From Sporodiniella umbellata (Eukaryota > Mucoromycota > Mucoromycetes > Mucorales > Rhizopodaceae): a stretch of 64,000 nucleotides of DNA. This document shows, piece after piece, positions 22,109 to 34,221 of this stretch. Numbering within the stretch: position 1 is the stretch's first letter; each line of letters begins with the position of its first letter. Where the stretch lies: assembly GCA_025677835.1 (NCBI GenBank), contig JAIXMR010000082.1:1-64000 (forward strand). The letters are read 5' to 3'. The position numbers and the translations under genes are program-made. The notes under the pieces were generated by a model. The model saw nothing but the letters and a program-made list of their open reading frames with translations. It searched no databases and was not told the DNA's origin.

Positions 22109-23839
22109 TTAAAGCGGCAGGACGTCTTGGGAAAGGTCTTCCTCTTTAAAGATTTTAGCACCGACGATATAAGCCTCTTCGCCAGCGATCAGACGTTTGA
22201 CACAGGCGATGGTAGAAGGTAAGGTAAGAAAGAGCCAGGCAGCCAAAGGTAGACAGGTGTAATCGAGAATGTTTTTCCAAGACCTGGATTCAGCCAGAGG
22301 CTTATTGTAAAATTCACGGTCAACGAAACGATGGAGGTGTTCATAGATGGCGAGGTTGGCAAAGAGGGGAAAGGGAAGAAAGACAGTGACGAGTTTGACG
22401 AGGGTCCAGAGCTTTGAAAAGAAATCGGAAGTGAGAAGTGGATTACTGATGGGAGAGACCAAGGCCATCCAGGTGAAAGGGGGAAAGAGGATGAGCTGCA
22501 TTAAAGGCACGGCGGCAAACATGAGCCAACCGGAAGAGGCAGGAATCATGTGCGCTTCGAGAATGACGGAACAAGCAGCGAGTTTGTGATAAAAACCAGA
22601 GGTGGGACAGTCCAGGACCTTCTTACGGTTCTTGAAAGAGTCGAGGGTATGACGAAGGGTGTAACCCAGATCAGCCACGCCTTGGAAATGACGTTTGGCC
22701 TGGACGTAACGCGCGTGCAGATTGGCCATGTAACCGTCACATTGAACGTTTGTCAGGTTGATGGGCACATAGATCGAGGCCGTACGCGCATGACCGTCTG
22801 TTTTGAAGAAACACTTGAGCCACATGTGCATGTCTTCACCAATTGCGTCTGCGTCCACGTCCCAATAGCCTACCCGGTCAGCGAGGATAAACGATAGACT
22901 GTAGTTGGAACACGGCACACACAGTCCATCCGAGTTGCTCAGGTTGGACATGACGAGCGTGGCCCAGGTGATGTCCGTCATACGTACAGCCGCAGGTACC
23001 TCATGGCTATTGCGAGAGAAAAAGATGGGCGGGGCACAGATGGTATAGTACGGATCGTCCGATTTGTTCAAGGCTTCTTCTACCTCATGAATGTAGAGCT
23101 CAGGAATCGCGGCGTCAGCATCCATGATCGTCAGCATAATACGACTACGGTCGTACCCTTGCCCTAACATCGCTTCACATCCATGACGTACAGCATAGTT
23201 CACGTTCGAACCCTTGCCTCGATATTCGCCCGGTACGTTCGTAGGATGGCCAGTGACGAAAAAACCGTGGAAACGGTCTTTGAAGAACTCTTGAATCCTT
23301 TGCCCTTTCGCTTCCCATCCTTCTTCAGAAGCTTCCATGGCTAAAATAATGACATAATTGCTCCTTGCATTTCTATCAAATCGTGGTCAGCCCATTGAAA
23401 TAAAGCGGCTACTCTCCCTTTGTTACCTATGCATAGCAAGTTTGCCAATCGTATCTTTCAAAAGACCCTCAGGTTCGCTGTAGTTGGGAATCACAAAGGT
23501 ATGCAGGTAGTGGTATTCACCAAACGAAAGATCTCCCCCTTCTTCATCATGTCGGATAATCTTCTGAAGGTTGGCTATCTTTGCTTTGTCCATTTCGCTC
23601 TTGTCACTGTTACGTTGGTTCTTTAGGTTCCATTTGTTGATATTGGCTCGAATCTTTTGCGCAGACAGGTAGAATTTGCACACATGGTTTACTTGTTGAT
23701 AGAGAAACCCAGTGAAATACACAAACAGAAACACTACATACGCTCTGGGAAAGAAGATGGGCCCTAATGGCAGCAAAGCCAAAGAGATGATGGGTGTTAA
23801 CGGTGCTACCCATTCAGCAGGTGAATTCAAACGAGACAT
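22109..23839 (-). CDS. Membrane family-2 glycosyltransferase
   Basis: Minus-strand exons 23839-23427 and 23372-22109 (54-nt intron, phase 2) give 558 residues. Two hydrophobic helices near the N-terminus (about residues 15-55) precede a cytosolic GT-A domain with NYVIILAMEASEEGW, then the metal-binding DADAAIPE, an acceptor region with AIGEDMHMWLK, and QAKRHFQG, a variant of the processive QxxRW motif. Three or four helices follow toward the C-terminus. The overall plan is that of processive GT2 enzymes such as chitin, hyaluronan or cellulose synthases, but it is short and QAKRH deviates from QxxRW, so the polymer and even processivity are uncertain. Similar GT2-like proteins occur widely in Mucoromycota without assigned product. 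It is probably active at the plasma or Golgi membrane. Confidence 0.85.
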
Positions 23840-24242
23840 TCTTGGTGAAGCTAATGAAGTTGGAATAAAAAGAATGGTCTAAACAAGTGCTTTTCTTTTC
23901 TCTCCCCAGAAAACAAATAAATAAATTAAAAAAAAAAAAAAAAACAAACGACAAAGAAGAAATTAAAAAAAAAAAAAAAAAAAAATTTTTTTCTCTTTTT
24001 TTTTTTTTTGTAAAAAGAAACACTAAAAAAACAAAAAGAGAGAGACATTTAAATACAAAAAAAAAAAAAAAAAAAAAAGAAAAAAATTTGATTGGTTATG
24101 AAAGAAACATTTTATCAAATAAAGACAAAAAAGTTTGACTGGATTTTGATTTCAAAGTAAATCTGTAGAACAATCATGGACAGGCGTTATCTTGGCTGCC
24201 ATGACAAATCAAACGGCTTAAGAGACGATTTCTCTGCTATTA

Positions 24243-24278
<36 letters not shown>

Positions 24279-24715
24279 TTAAAAAGCCCAAGACTTTCTT
24301 GATCATTGTTACATGGAGTTGTGAAAAAAAAAAAAAAAACATGATTTTTGACTCAATCCCAGACGGCTAAAAGTGTACGAATCATTCTAAGCGGCGTTTG
24401 GAATTCTGATTAATATTTTGCAGACGATTGCAGCTCGTGTATTGATTGTTACAAAGGACGGACCTGAGCCAAGTTTTTTTTTTTTTTTTTTAAAAAGTGG
24501 CTTATTGACATGTTTTCAACCCACTTGAAAGCTGGGATCCAATGAAAGATCAAGAAAACTTTTGTATAAAATCCCGCCAATCGTAAGAATAAAAACGTTG
24601 CCAAGCAACCCGAATCAAAAGCCACTTTAGGCAAAATCAATCCAAACTGTGGATTGATTTTTACAGGGCAAATGTACAAGATCTGTTTTTATTTGTTCTT
24701 AAAAGAGCGTTTTTT

Positions 24716-24750
<35 letters not shown>

Positions 24751-25063
24751 TGATTAGATCAGGTCACATTGTGTTTGCTCCCAAAAAAAGCAAATTAAGG
24801 AGAAACAAAGTGAACAAAAGCTTAAAAGATAGCCATCATGAACGTCATGAACGGAAATGATTTCATTCTGCTTGTTTCCCTTTTTTTTTTTTTTATTTTA
24901 TTTTTTTCTTAACCAACCATAGCGCCTGTCGAAATCAATTCGGCACTTGCAATTTTAATAGGAAAGATCTACAAATAAAATAAAACGACCTAATTTCTAT
25001 TGTGTTTTTGAATTGCACTTTTCTGCCAGTTCTTTCTATCTAGATTTTGTGTATCGAATAAAG
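23840..25063. other. Spacer rich in homopolymers
   Basis: Many A and T runs (23927-24015, 24057-24079, 24248-24276, 24717-24746). No gene I can support, although short exon-like stretches appear near 24922-24975. Confidence 0.45.
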
Positions 25064-25286
25064 TGGCTCATCTTTACATCATGTTGAACTCTCTCATGGA
25101 TTAGAAAGCAACCCAACTTGTCTAGATGACCTCATGCAGGGAAAAGCCAATGGTTTCCATCCGATTGACGCTCCGATTGACCCTGCTGGATTCAAAGTAG
25201 GCTGTTTTATTTATGTTTTTTTTTTATTTTTTTGTTTTTAGAAAATGACAGTAGCAAAAGCAAGAAATATAACAAAAAGAAAGTGA
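25064..25286 (+). CDS. Candidate 3' exons of an unrecognised gene
   Basis: Segment 25064-25196 reads openly with ordinary composition (LHHVELSHGLESNPTC, then DDLMQGKANGFHPIDAP) and ends at a GTAGGC donor. A 45-nt pyrimidine-rich intron leads to 25242-25286, in the same phase, ending with KRK and TGA. The upstream exon, entering in phase 2, was not found. I do not recognise the family. It could be the end of a real gene whose 5' exons lie in 24.1-25.0 kb, or a decayed remnant. Confidence 0.35.
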
Positions 25287-25347
25287 GATGTATGTTTGTA
25301 TAAGATGAGGTATGAGGTAAATGAAAACAATACTAATAACAATAACA

Positions 25348-25378
<31 letters not shown>
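25287..25378. repeat. Poly-A spacer between convergent units
   Basis: A run of about 28 A (25347-25375) directly precedes the 3' end of the PWWP gene on the minus strand. Confidence 0.6.
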
Positions 25379-26318
25379 TCAACAACGACAGTCATCGACA
25401 ATGGACCGCCAGCTTTTGAGTAGTTGCGAGCAATTCTCATTGATGCTCAGGTTGTCGCCATCAAAGCTATAGTTTAGAGCACAGCTCAGGACTCTGGCAA
25501 TCTTTGTATGCTACACACAGGCATAGAAGAAATTAAAAATGCTTATCAAACGTGTTATGTTTATACCCTGATCAAGTCCACGGTCAAGGGCAACGCTTTG
25601 ATTTCTTCCACAATGTCTGAAATCTTTGCATAGTCTTCTTTGGGTATCTTTCCCTTCTCTTGATGTCAGTCACTGCTATCCTAAGGCTTTACTTACCGGC
25701 TCTTTCTCGTATACCAACCGCTGGAGCTTGTGTCGGATACGATACACCTTTTTAAATTCAGCCGAGCTCTTCAACACCTCCACATGCTTCTCTTTCAATC
25801 CTTTGCTCTGTAACAAAGAGTCTGAGCGAACGATAGCACAACAACCGACCTACCTTCTTGGTCTCTTCCATGCTTACTTCCATACTCAGTCGCTTCTTCC
25901 CCCGCTTGTCCTTCTCTGTTTCTACAAAGTGCGGATCAAGCGCCTGATGAATCGCTCGTTCTAATCCTTTCGTCCGATACTTTTTCGCCTTCAAATCTCG
26001 ATCCACCTGTTCTTTTTCAAACCGACGTACAGAATCTGGCCCAAAGAAACCACTAAAGATGCTCTGTTAATCACCAAGAATAACCCTAAAGACCTCTTTA
26101 CTAGTCCTGCGTGCCATAGAAAAGAACCGTATACAGTAACCCTTTCGATTTACTCTTTTGTTTCAATACTCCGGCCGGAATATCCCTATCGTCCTCTACC
26201 TATGCATCCTATCAGCCTTTTCTCCTTCTTCTTCTTTTCTTACTCTGGCCGGCCACCAAGGATACCCTTTGAGTTTAGCAAATACTATATCTCCAGGCAG
26301 AAACTCTTGAATTGACAT
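25379..26318 (-). CDS. PWWP-domain chromatin reader with C-terminal helical domain
   Basis: Minus-strand exons 26318-26244, 26199-26102, 26052-25854, 25807-25697, 25647-25567 and 25510-25379 give 231 residues. The PWWP domain is at the very N-terminus: DIVFAKLKGYPWWPARV, then LLYTVLFYGTQDYGFF supplying the aromatic cage, which binds methylated histone lysine (H3K36me or H4K20me) and DNA in known members. A basic linker leads to a helical C-terminal region (EFKKVYRIRHKLQRLVYE; LPLTVDLIRHTKIARVLS) resembling the LEDGF/TFIIS N-terminal-domain fold used by HDGF-type proteins to hold transcription partners; that resemblance is inference. Intron 1 is only 44 nt and lies inside the PWWP fold; without splicing a stop follows. 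Compare S. pombe Pdp proteins. The start is divergent from RVB2. Confidence 0.85.
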
Positions 26319-26333
26319 CAAAATCTCAATCAA

Positions 26334-26371
<38 letters not shown>

Positions 26372-26585
26372 GAGGGGAACCTAAAAACACGTTAAAAAAA
26401 AAAGAGAGAAAACAAAAACAAAAAACAAAATAAATAAATAAATTAATGGTGTGAGAAAAGGTACGACTCAGAAACGTCATTTTCCCATATATGAGGTGGT
26501 GAAGAGTCAAAACAAAGAGTAAACAAAACATACACAAACACATACATACATACAAAAGAATCACTCAATTCTTTAATCACCTGCA

Positions 26586-26621
<36 letters not shown>

Positions 26622-26716
26622 GCAAGATGCCAATGAAAATAATTCTGTTTCTCTTGTCGATGAGACCCCTTTTCTCTTTTGACGCTATCTATTTTCAGGC
26701 TCCGTTGAAAAGTCAC

Positions 26717-26751
<35 letters not shown>

Positions 26752-26790
26752 TTTTGCTTTATCTTTTAGAGTGAAATCTTTTTATAAACC
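26319..26790. promoter_or_regulatory. Bidirectional promoter PWWP gene / RVB2
   Basis: The 472-bp spacer between divergent starts contains (TAA)n at 26336-26368, a (CT)n/GA tract at 26588-26617 and T31 at 26719-26749; a (TA)n tract at 26830-26847 lies in intron 1 of RVB2. GA tracts and poly(dA:dT) are typical nucleosome-excluding elements of fungal promoters. Confidence 0.5.
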
Positions 26791-28370
<1,580 letters not shown>

Positions 28371-28430
28371 ATAATCCCTATGCCATACAATAAAAAAAAT
28401 AAAATAAAAAAACAAAATCTGTATAACCTT

Positions 28431-29276
28431 TTATATCAATACTACAATACAAAGTAATACACTAGCCATCATCCAATAGATTTCGTAACCGGTTCGATTT
28501 CCTAAAGAGACAGCAATGACTAGCTTTGCATTTTCGGCAGCGACAGAGGATTGTGCAGGTGTCATTGAAAAGACAGCGCGTGTGGTGGTCGTGGTCTGAT
28601 TGCTTACTACTACCTTACCCACACCCCAAGGAATTTTGGCGCCTGTTTTGGATAAGCTGTATCAGTCTATGGACGTATTTGGATAGCTTACCATCGGATT
28701 GTAATTCATGTTCAGCAGGCACGAGTTTACCATCTGAACCTGTGATGCCAAAGCGCGTTGTCCATGAATGTTCACCCTTCTCTATTGAACTATCAATACG
28801 TGTTTCTGTCGTCGTCGTGATATACACATACCGTTGGTAAACATAAAGAAATAGATAGCGGATGGGGGATCGACTTGAGGAGCCACCCAGGCCATGGTGC
28901 TGACCTTGTCACCCTCCACATCCACCGCCACACTCTTCAGTACTTTTTGATTATGATTATCGCCTGTCATGAAATCTAAAGAGACAAGTTATATACATAC
29001 ATATCTAGCTAATCCCTACCAATCTTGAACTTTTTCCAATCCGTTCCGACTTTATCATCCTCTATAAACCAAAAAAAAAAAAAAAAAAAAAAAAAAAGGT
29101 GTGTCTCCTGTCATTAAAAACATTCTTATTGCCTCGGATTCAATCTTACTCCAAATAATTTTATATTCTTGACCTGCTCGCCATACAGTACCAGGTTCAG
29201 GGTAAGTGGGTGCCAAACCCGCTTGAACAAAATAACCAAAAGAGCTCACCAAAAGATAAAAAGCAATCCACTTCAT
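28431..29276 (-). CDS. Kre9/Knh1-type secreted, probably GPI-anchored surface protein
   Basis: Minus-strand exons 29276-29150, 29061-29020, 28975-28832, 28781-28692 and 28642-28431 give 204 residues. A signal peptide (MKWIAFYLLVSSFGYFVQA) is followed by the conserved beta-sandwich opening PEPGTVWRAGQEY, then KFKIDFMTGDNHNQKV and APQVDPPSAIYFFMFTN, the pattern of the Kre9/Knh1 N-terminal domain found in GPI-anchored Ser/Thr-rich fungal wall proteins. A Thr-rich stretch (NQTTTTTRAVF) precedes a hydrophobic C-terminal tail (YWMMASVLLCIVVLI), suggesting a GPI signal, so the protein probably sits at the plasma membrane or wall. In yeast Kre9 affects beta-1,6-glucan, but the domain alone does not prove that role. 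Intron 1 contains a T27 tract. All introns are phase 1, consistent with a modular exon pattern. Confidence 0.85.
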
Positions 29277-30716
29277 GTTTCGATATAACAGTATTCTTAT
29301 GTCAAATAATAATAATAATTACAAGAAAAAAAAAAAAAACAAATAGACAGAATAGACAGAATAGAAAGAAAGTAAATAAATTGGCAAAACCAAAAAATAA
29401 GAAGAAAAGAAAAATAAGCATTCTCTTTATAATCTATCGGGGGGTTTTTTTTTTTTTTAAAAAAAAAAAAAAAGAGGATGAACTCATGTATAGTAAACTG
29501 TCATCTTTAAAAGATGAACACACCACTTAATTCTCTCTTAATTTTTTTACTGTAGTTTTTAAGGATTTAATAAAGTAAAATAATAACTAAACATCATCCT
29601 AATAAAGGTTGTTTTCTTTATTTTTGCCATCTCACTCTTTCTGGTCACTCTTTCTTCTTTTCATTGACACGGACAATAGGAAGTTTTTTTTTTTTTTTTT
29701 TTTTCATGTATAAAGCACCAAAAACCGGGGAATTAGAAAATAACGGGAATAACTTTTAAAGCAGTTACAGACTCTTTTATTTTTCTTTGGTGTGTTTTAA
29801 AATCTATTATTTATTTATTTTTTTTTTAGTGGGTACAGAATTTTGTTCACTTTCGCGGTACCGTTGTTCCTCTTTTCTATTGAAATCCCAAGTGCTTGTA
29901 AACGAGTAACAAGAGTCATAAAGTAGCAAAAACTAGAGCTGTAGACAATGGGATAGAAAAAAAAAAAAAAAAAAGGAGATTACTTTTAGAATGGTCAGTG
30001 CTTTTTTCTCAAAATGGACGGACGTTCTTTAGTCATAGCATCACTTTATTTTTACGTTAGAAAGACGTTTTTCTATTCGTCTGTTTATTCTCTGGTAAGC
30101 AAAAAGAAACAGATTTTGCAGTAATAGATCAAGGATACGATTAAAAAAAAGATGTCTGTACGTGATACATCTTGAAATTAAACTAATCACCTCGGCAAAA
30201 ACAAAAAGGTATCAAGCCCTTGTGAAGGCGAACAAAACGATTGTATGCCAGTACTTTCAAAAGAAGCTTCTATTGGAACACAATAACAACAAGGCTTTGT
30301 AATAATAGTATCTCATCGTTAAAAAAAACTACATTTCCAGGAAATAAACCATGCTTTACTCAGCTTGGAATAAAAAAAAAAAAAAAAAAAAAAAAAACAG
30401 TGTTTATTCCTTGTATCTAACCCTAGCTTTTGTTTGCTATTTGCCTAGTCTTTTTTAAAGCTCTTTTCAACTAATGATAGTACTCTTTTAAAGGCAACGG
30501 AGATACGAACGGCTGACGTTGAACTACTCTGGCTGTTTAGAGAAGTGGCTGGAATCCTATTGGCTAGAAAAAAGTGACGTTATCTGTTTTCGTTTTGGAG
30601 AGAGTTAAAAAAATTTTTTTTTTTTTTTGCCTTCTTCGATTGTTTTGGCTCTTTTCTTTTTCTCTTTCTTCCGGACTGAACAAACATACACGGACCAGAC
30701 AAAAAAAAAAAAAAAA

Positions 30717-30754
<38 letters not shown>

Positions 30755-30817
30755 TAATAATATAATTCAGAAAGTCTTTCTATATTTATACAAAAAAAAA
30801 AAAAAAATATCTTGTAA
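29277..30817. other. Gene-poor spacer and upstream region of the His-rich gene
   Basis: No gene supported. Includes a T13-A15 palindrome (29447-29473), A20 (29956-29973), A27 (30371-30397), and A18 followed by a (TAA)n microsatellite (30702-30750) shortly before the next start. Confidence 0.5.
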
Positions 30818-32188
30818 ATGGACTCCACTTCAACCCCACCAGCACCCCCTCCTCCCTCTTCAGAGCCTGTTTATGTATCACCCCAACAACCTGAACATCA
30901 GGAAGCTCACGTTTCGCATGAACAGCAAGAAGAGGAATGCAGTATACTTTCACCTACTCTGGCAGACATTTTGAGTGATGATCGTATTTTGCGCTTTTAT
31001 CAATGTGTGAAAGATATAAAAACCCAAAGCGAACCCAAACAGACGGCGGCCATGTTTTTTGCTTTATGTCATGCCTTGGGAGATTCTGTTTCGTTTTTAA
31101 AGGTACCGAATATGAGCAAGATTATGTTTCGTCAAGAACAACAGATATTTGGTGTCAATGTGTCTGGCACCCAACATGATATGTTTCATCACCCTATCCA
31201 ACCTCACCCAACCCATACCAATATACCAATGCCTATCGCAGAAAATGCAAATAACCTCATGCACGACGTAGATTCTTCTCAAGCCTCCTCCAATCTTTTT
31301 ACGGCTACAGCGGCAGATAATCAGCATATTTTACAAGCGGCACTTGCCTCGGTGACGGCTGCTGCTGCTGCTGCTTCTGGTCCTATGGAACCCACAGGTA
31401 AAAGAAAGATACAGGAAGCAAAGACAACAACCAAAAGGGCCAAAAAAGCCTCTCCAAGAGATAAAGAATATGTTGTTCGAAGTAAGTGCTCACTCTGTAT
31501 ATATATGTGTGTCTTACCCTCTTTTGAAGGAAATGAAATAATCCAGGATTTATTGAAATTATCCGATGTTGACTTATTACATCAAGCCAACACCATTGAT
31601 CCTGAAGTCAAATTGATTATCCAGGGGCAAGAAAGATCTACAAAGCTTGGCGTGTTGGCACCCATTCATCGATTTGCTGCCTTTGCTAATCTTCCAGCCC
31701 ATTTTGATTGTGATTTTGCTCCTAAAAATGCAGGTGTTTACTTTAACTATGAATACTTTCAGCTCTATTTGGCTTACCGAGATCTTGAGATCGAACGGCA
31801 ACAGCAGCAACAGCTCGAGGGATCTACCGACCACCGACCTATCATGGTCCAATGTCGTGCTGATATTGAAAAGGTCTTGGTCAGCACCAACTGGGAAGCC
31901 ATTCGACGACGATTGACTATTGGTGAGCGTATCTATCAAATGTGTGATCTTGTTGGAAGGGGTTTCTTGTTGCTGAGCAAGCAAGTATCTGGCCGTAAAC
32001 TACTTCATAATTTCAATGCAGGTGAATGGGCCGAGTTTATGCGTGAGTTCAGAAAACCAGAAAATAGTGGTTTGCTGGAAAACTTGCAAGCAAGATATGC
32101 TCCTGGTCGATTTTACCCTATCGGGCTAGAGTTATCTGCTATGCAAGATCATCATCATCATCAACAACCACCACCACCACCACCACCA

Positions 32189-32220
<32 letters not shown>

Positions 32221-32623
32221 CCATCAGCAACAACACCATCATCATAGCCAGCAACCTCCTCAAGCACTTCACGCACCTCAAGAGCTTCACACACAAACCC
32301 AGTTTCACCCTCAACAGCTTCACTCACAGCCACCACCCGAGAGGCTACAACCCGAACCACTGCAACCAGAGCCGTTGCCACAGGAACAACTACAACCCGA
32401 ACCACTGCAACCAGAGCCGTTGCCACAGGAACAACTACAACCCGAACAGCTGCAGCCACCATCCGAACAGCCTCAAGAACCACAACCCGAACCACAATCG
32501 CAAGAGCAACAGCCTCAAGAACAAGTACTCCAGTCACAGGAACAAGAGCCACCTCAAGAAGAAACAACGGAGCAAGAACACACACCTGAATTACAATTGA
32601 AACATCCCGATGTCATTGCCTAA
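30818..32623 (+). CDS. Orphan Gln/His/Pro-rich protein, probably nuclear
   Basis: Exons 30818-31481 and 31530-32623 give 585 residues. The 48-nt intron (GTAAGT...AAG) is a multiple of three and lacks stops, so retention would insert 16 residues. Residues 1-220: low complexity, an 8-Ala tract and a basic cluster GKRKIQEAKTTTKRAKK that looks like a nuclear localisation signal. Residues about 225-420 form a folded-looking core (LGVLAPIHRFAAFANLPAHF; CDLVGRGFLLLSKQVSGR; FMREFRKPENSGLLENL) that I do not recognise. The remainder is Gln/His/Pro rich: a histidine-rich run, then a 45-bp unit repeated twice (nt about 32351-32440). Such tails are common in fungal transcription regulators, so a nuclear regulatory role is a guess. 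The minus strand of the tail is open only because of codon bias. Confidence 0.75.
32351..32445 (+). repeat. 45-bp tandem repeat in coding sequence
   Basis: Two identical adjacent 45-bp units (32351-32395 and 32396-32440) encode PEPLQPEPLPQEQLQ, followed by a degenerate third. This is an in-frame expansion within the Pro/Gln-rich tail. Confidence 0.85.
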
Positions 32624-33034
32624 TACAAAGTAGTTACCGTCATTATCAATACTAATAATTATAATTAAAAGTAAAAAAAAAAAAAAAAAAAAAAAGAAAT
32701 AAATAAATAAACGAAAAAGCTTTCTTTGGATCCTATCTGGTGGGAAATACATTAGGGAAAGGTCTCATGTAAGGCATATGTACATTCAAGGTTACATGCA
32801 TTTCTCATCTGAATTTGAAGTTCTGTTTGAACAAAGCATTGGCTTAGTTTCTGTTTAAAACCAAAAAGCCAAAAAGCCAAAAAAAAAGGGTGGTGAAATT
32901 GAAAGGGTCTATAGAGTTATAAGAAAAAAAAAAAAAAAGAGAGTTTATTATATTACAGTTTGAAAAAAAAAAAAGGTGTGGGGGGGGGAAGAGGTTTAGA
33001 ATAGAAAGAAATGTAGGATATGATGTGGATTTGA
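32624..33034. other. Convergent 3' spacer
   Basis: No gene. A/T and G runs (32672-32695, 32924-32938, 32963-32975, 32979-32988). Possible polyadenylation regions of both neighbours. Confidence 0.5.
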
Positions 33035-33352
33035 TTAAGCGTCGTTATCGCTAGAAGACTCATACTCCAGCAGGACATGGGTGAGTTCATCCATGGCGTC
33101 TTGAATAGCAGAAATGCTTTCTTGATCCGTCACAGACCAGAGTTGTTCAGAGAGGTATTCCTTCAACTGAAGGCATTCTCTGTACGTATCACGCGCTGTT
33201 TCGTTGGATTTGATGTGCTGGGATTCCATCATTCTAAGCATATGGACTAGAAACGAGCTCGATTTTTTGGATTCAGAGACAATTTGCTCCATACTAAGAT
33301 CCAAAGGAGTTGTCTTGTGCACAGTATAGCCAGCAACGATACAGGAGGACAT
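33035..33352 (-). CDS. Small acidic helical protein, GAT-domain-like
   Basis: A single-exon frame of 105 residues from ATG at 33352 (another in-frame ATG lies at 33364). The sequence is helical throughout: SSFLVHMLRMMESQ, then DTYRECLQLKEYLSEQ and AIQDAMDELTHVLLEYES, ending with SSSDNDA. The last helix resembles the GAT domain helix of TOM1/GGA adaptors (pattern ANDELNxxLxRYE), which binds ubiquitin or small GTPases. No VHS or ear domain accompanies it, so it may be a free-standing regulator or an unrelated helical bundle. It is a complete gene by size and position, with its own upstream spacer. Confidence 0.6.
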   Translation of the reverse strand: MSSCIVAGYTVHKTTPLDLSMEQIVSESKKSSSFLVHMLRMMESQHIKSNETARDTYRECLQLKEYLSEQLWSVTDQESISAIQDAMDELTHVLLEYESSSDNDA

Positions 33353-33659
33353 GTTGAATAACAAACAGACAAAAAAAAAATAGAGAAAAAAAAAAAAAAA
33401 AAAAAAGGCATGTTGGTTTATATACTTTTTCTCTCACCTAGCCATTTTCACATGTCAATTCTTAACAAAAGACCTTTTTTTGTCAATTGACTGGGTGCTC
33501 AAGAACAAAAGGGGTTTGAAATTATTTTTAGTTTGGAAAAAAAGGTGCGTCAACCAAAAGAAATAGGCAGTGAAGTAGCCCATACAAAAAAGTGGCCATT
33601 TTGTTTATTAAAACAACCCTAAACTCTTTTATGGTGGTTAGAATCATTCCAAAGTATAA

Positions 33660-33704
<45 letters not shown>

Positions 33705-34050
33705 GTTCTAAAAATGACACTGTCAAAAACCACCCAAAGGTGGAGTGTACTCCAATTGAGAACTATATCAAGTTTTAACCCTAGTTAGATTTATTTGCCA
33801 CAAAAAAACAAAAAAAAAACAAAAAAAAAACAAAAAGAAAACAAGTGGACGTACTACGAGGGGATATCCAAATCAGGAAACCTTTTTTGTTTTTTGTTTT
33901 TTTTTTTTTTTTTTGGTTGCTGTCTTGACCTCCACTTGTTCTTGCTTCTTTCGCCATTGGCACTCCGCTCAGGCACGTTGGTATAGGGGAGAGAGAGAGG
34001 GGGGGGAATAATCATAAGAAGAAGAAGAAGAAGAAGAAAGAGCCTTCAGT
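33353..34050. other. Spacer with T41 run
   Basis: No gene. Includes A22 (33387-33406), a very long T run (33663-33702) and a (GAA)n tract (34015-34037) just 3' of the bHLH gene. Confidence 0.55.
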
Positions 34051-34182
34051 TTATTTTGATCGCTTGATTGACTCAATCTCACGTCTCAATTCATTTATTT
34101 CGTTTTCCAAGTCATTATCACGACGCTTTAATAAAGAGATGTATTCTATCGCTATCAGAAGAGGATTGATAACCAGTCACAC

Positions 34183-34221
<39 letters not shown>

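Noticed and set aside
22347..22897. Open frames opposite the GT2 gene
   Set aside because: They mirror a well-supported coding strand and have no domain sense.
31482..31529. Reading straight through as coding
   Set aside because: GTAAGT and a terminal AAG fit an intron, and the 16 residues look unlike their surroundings; retention is kept only as a possible isoform.
32132..32585. Long open antisense frames over the His/Gln tail
   Set aside because: They consist of Val/Ala/Asp runs that mirror CAC/CAA/CCA codon repeats of the sense gene.
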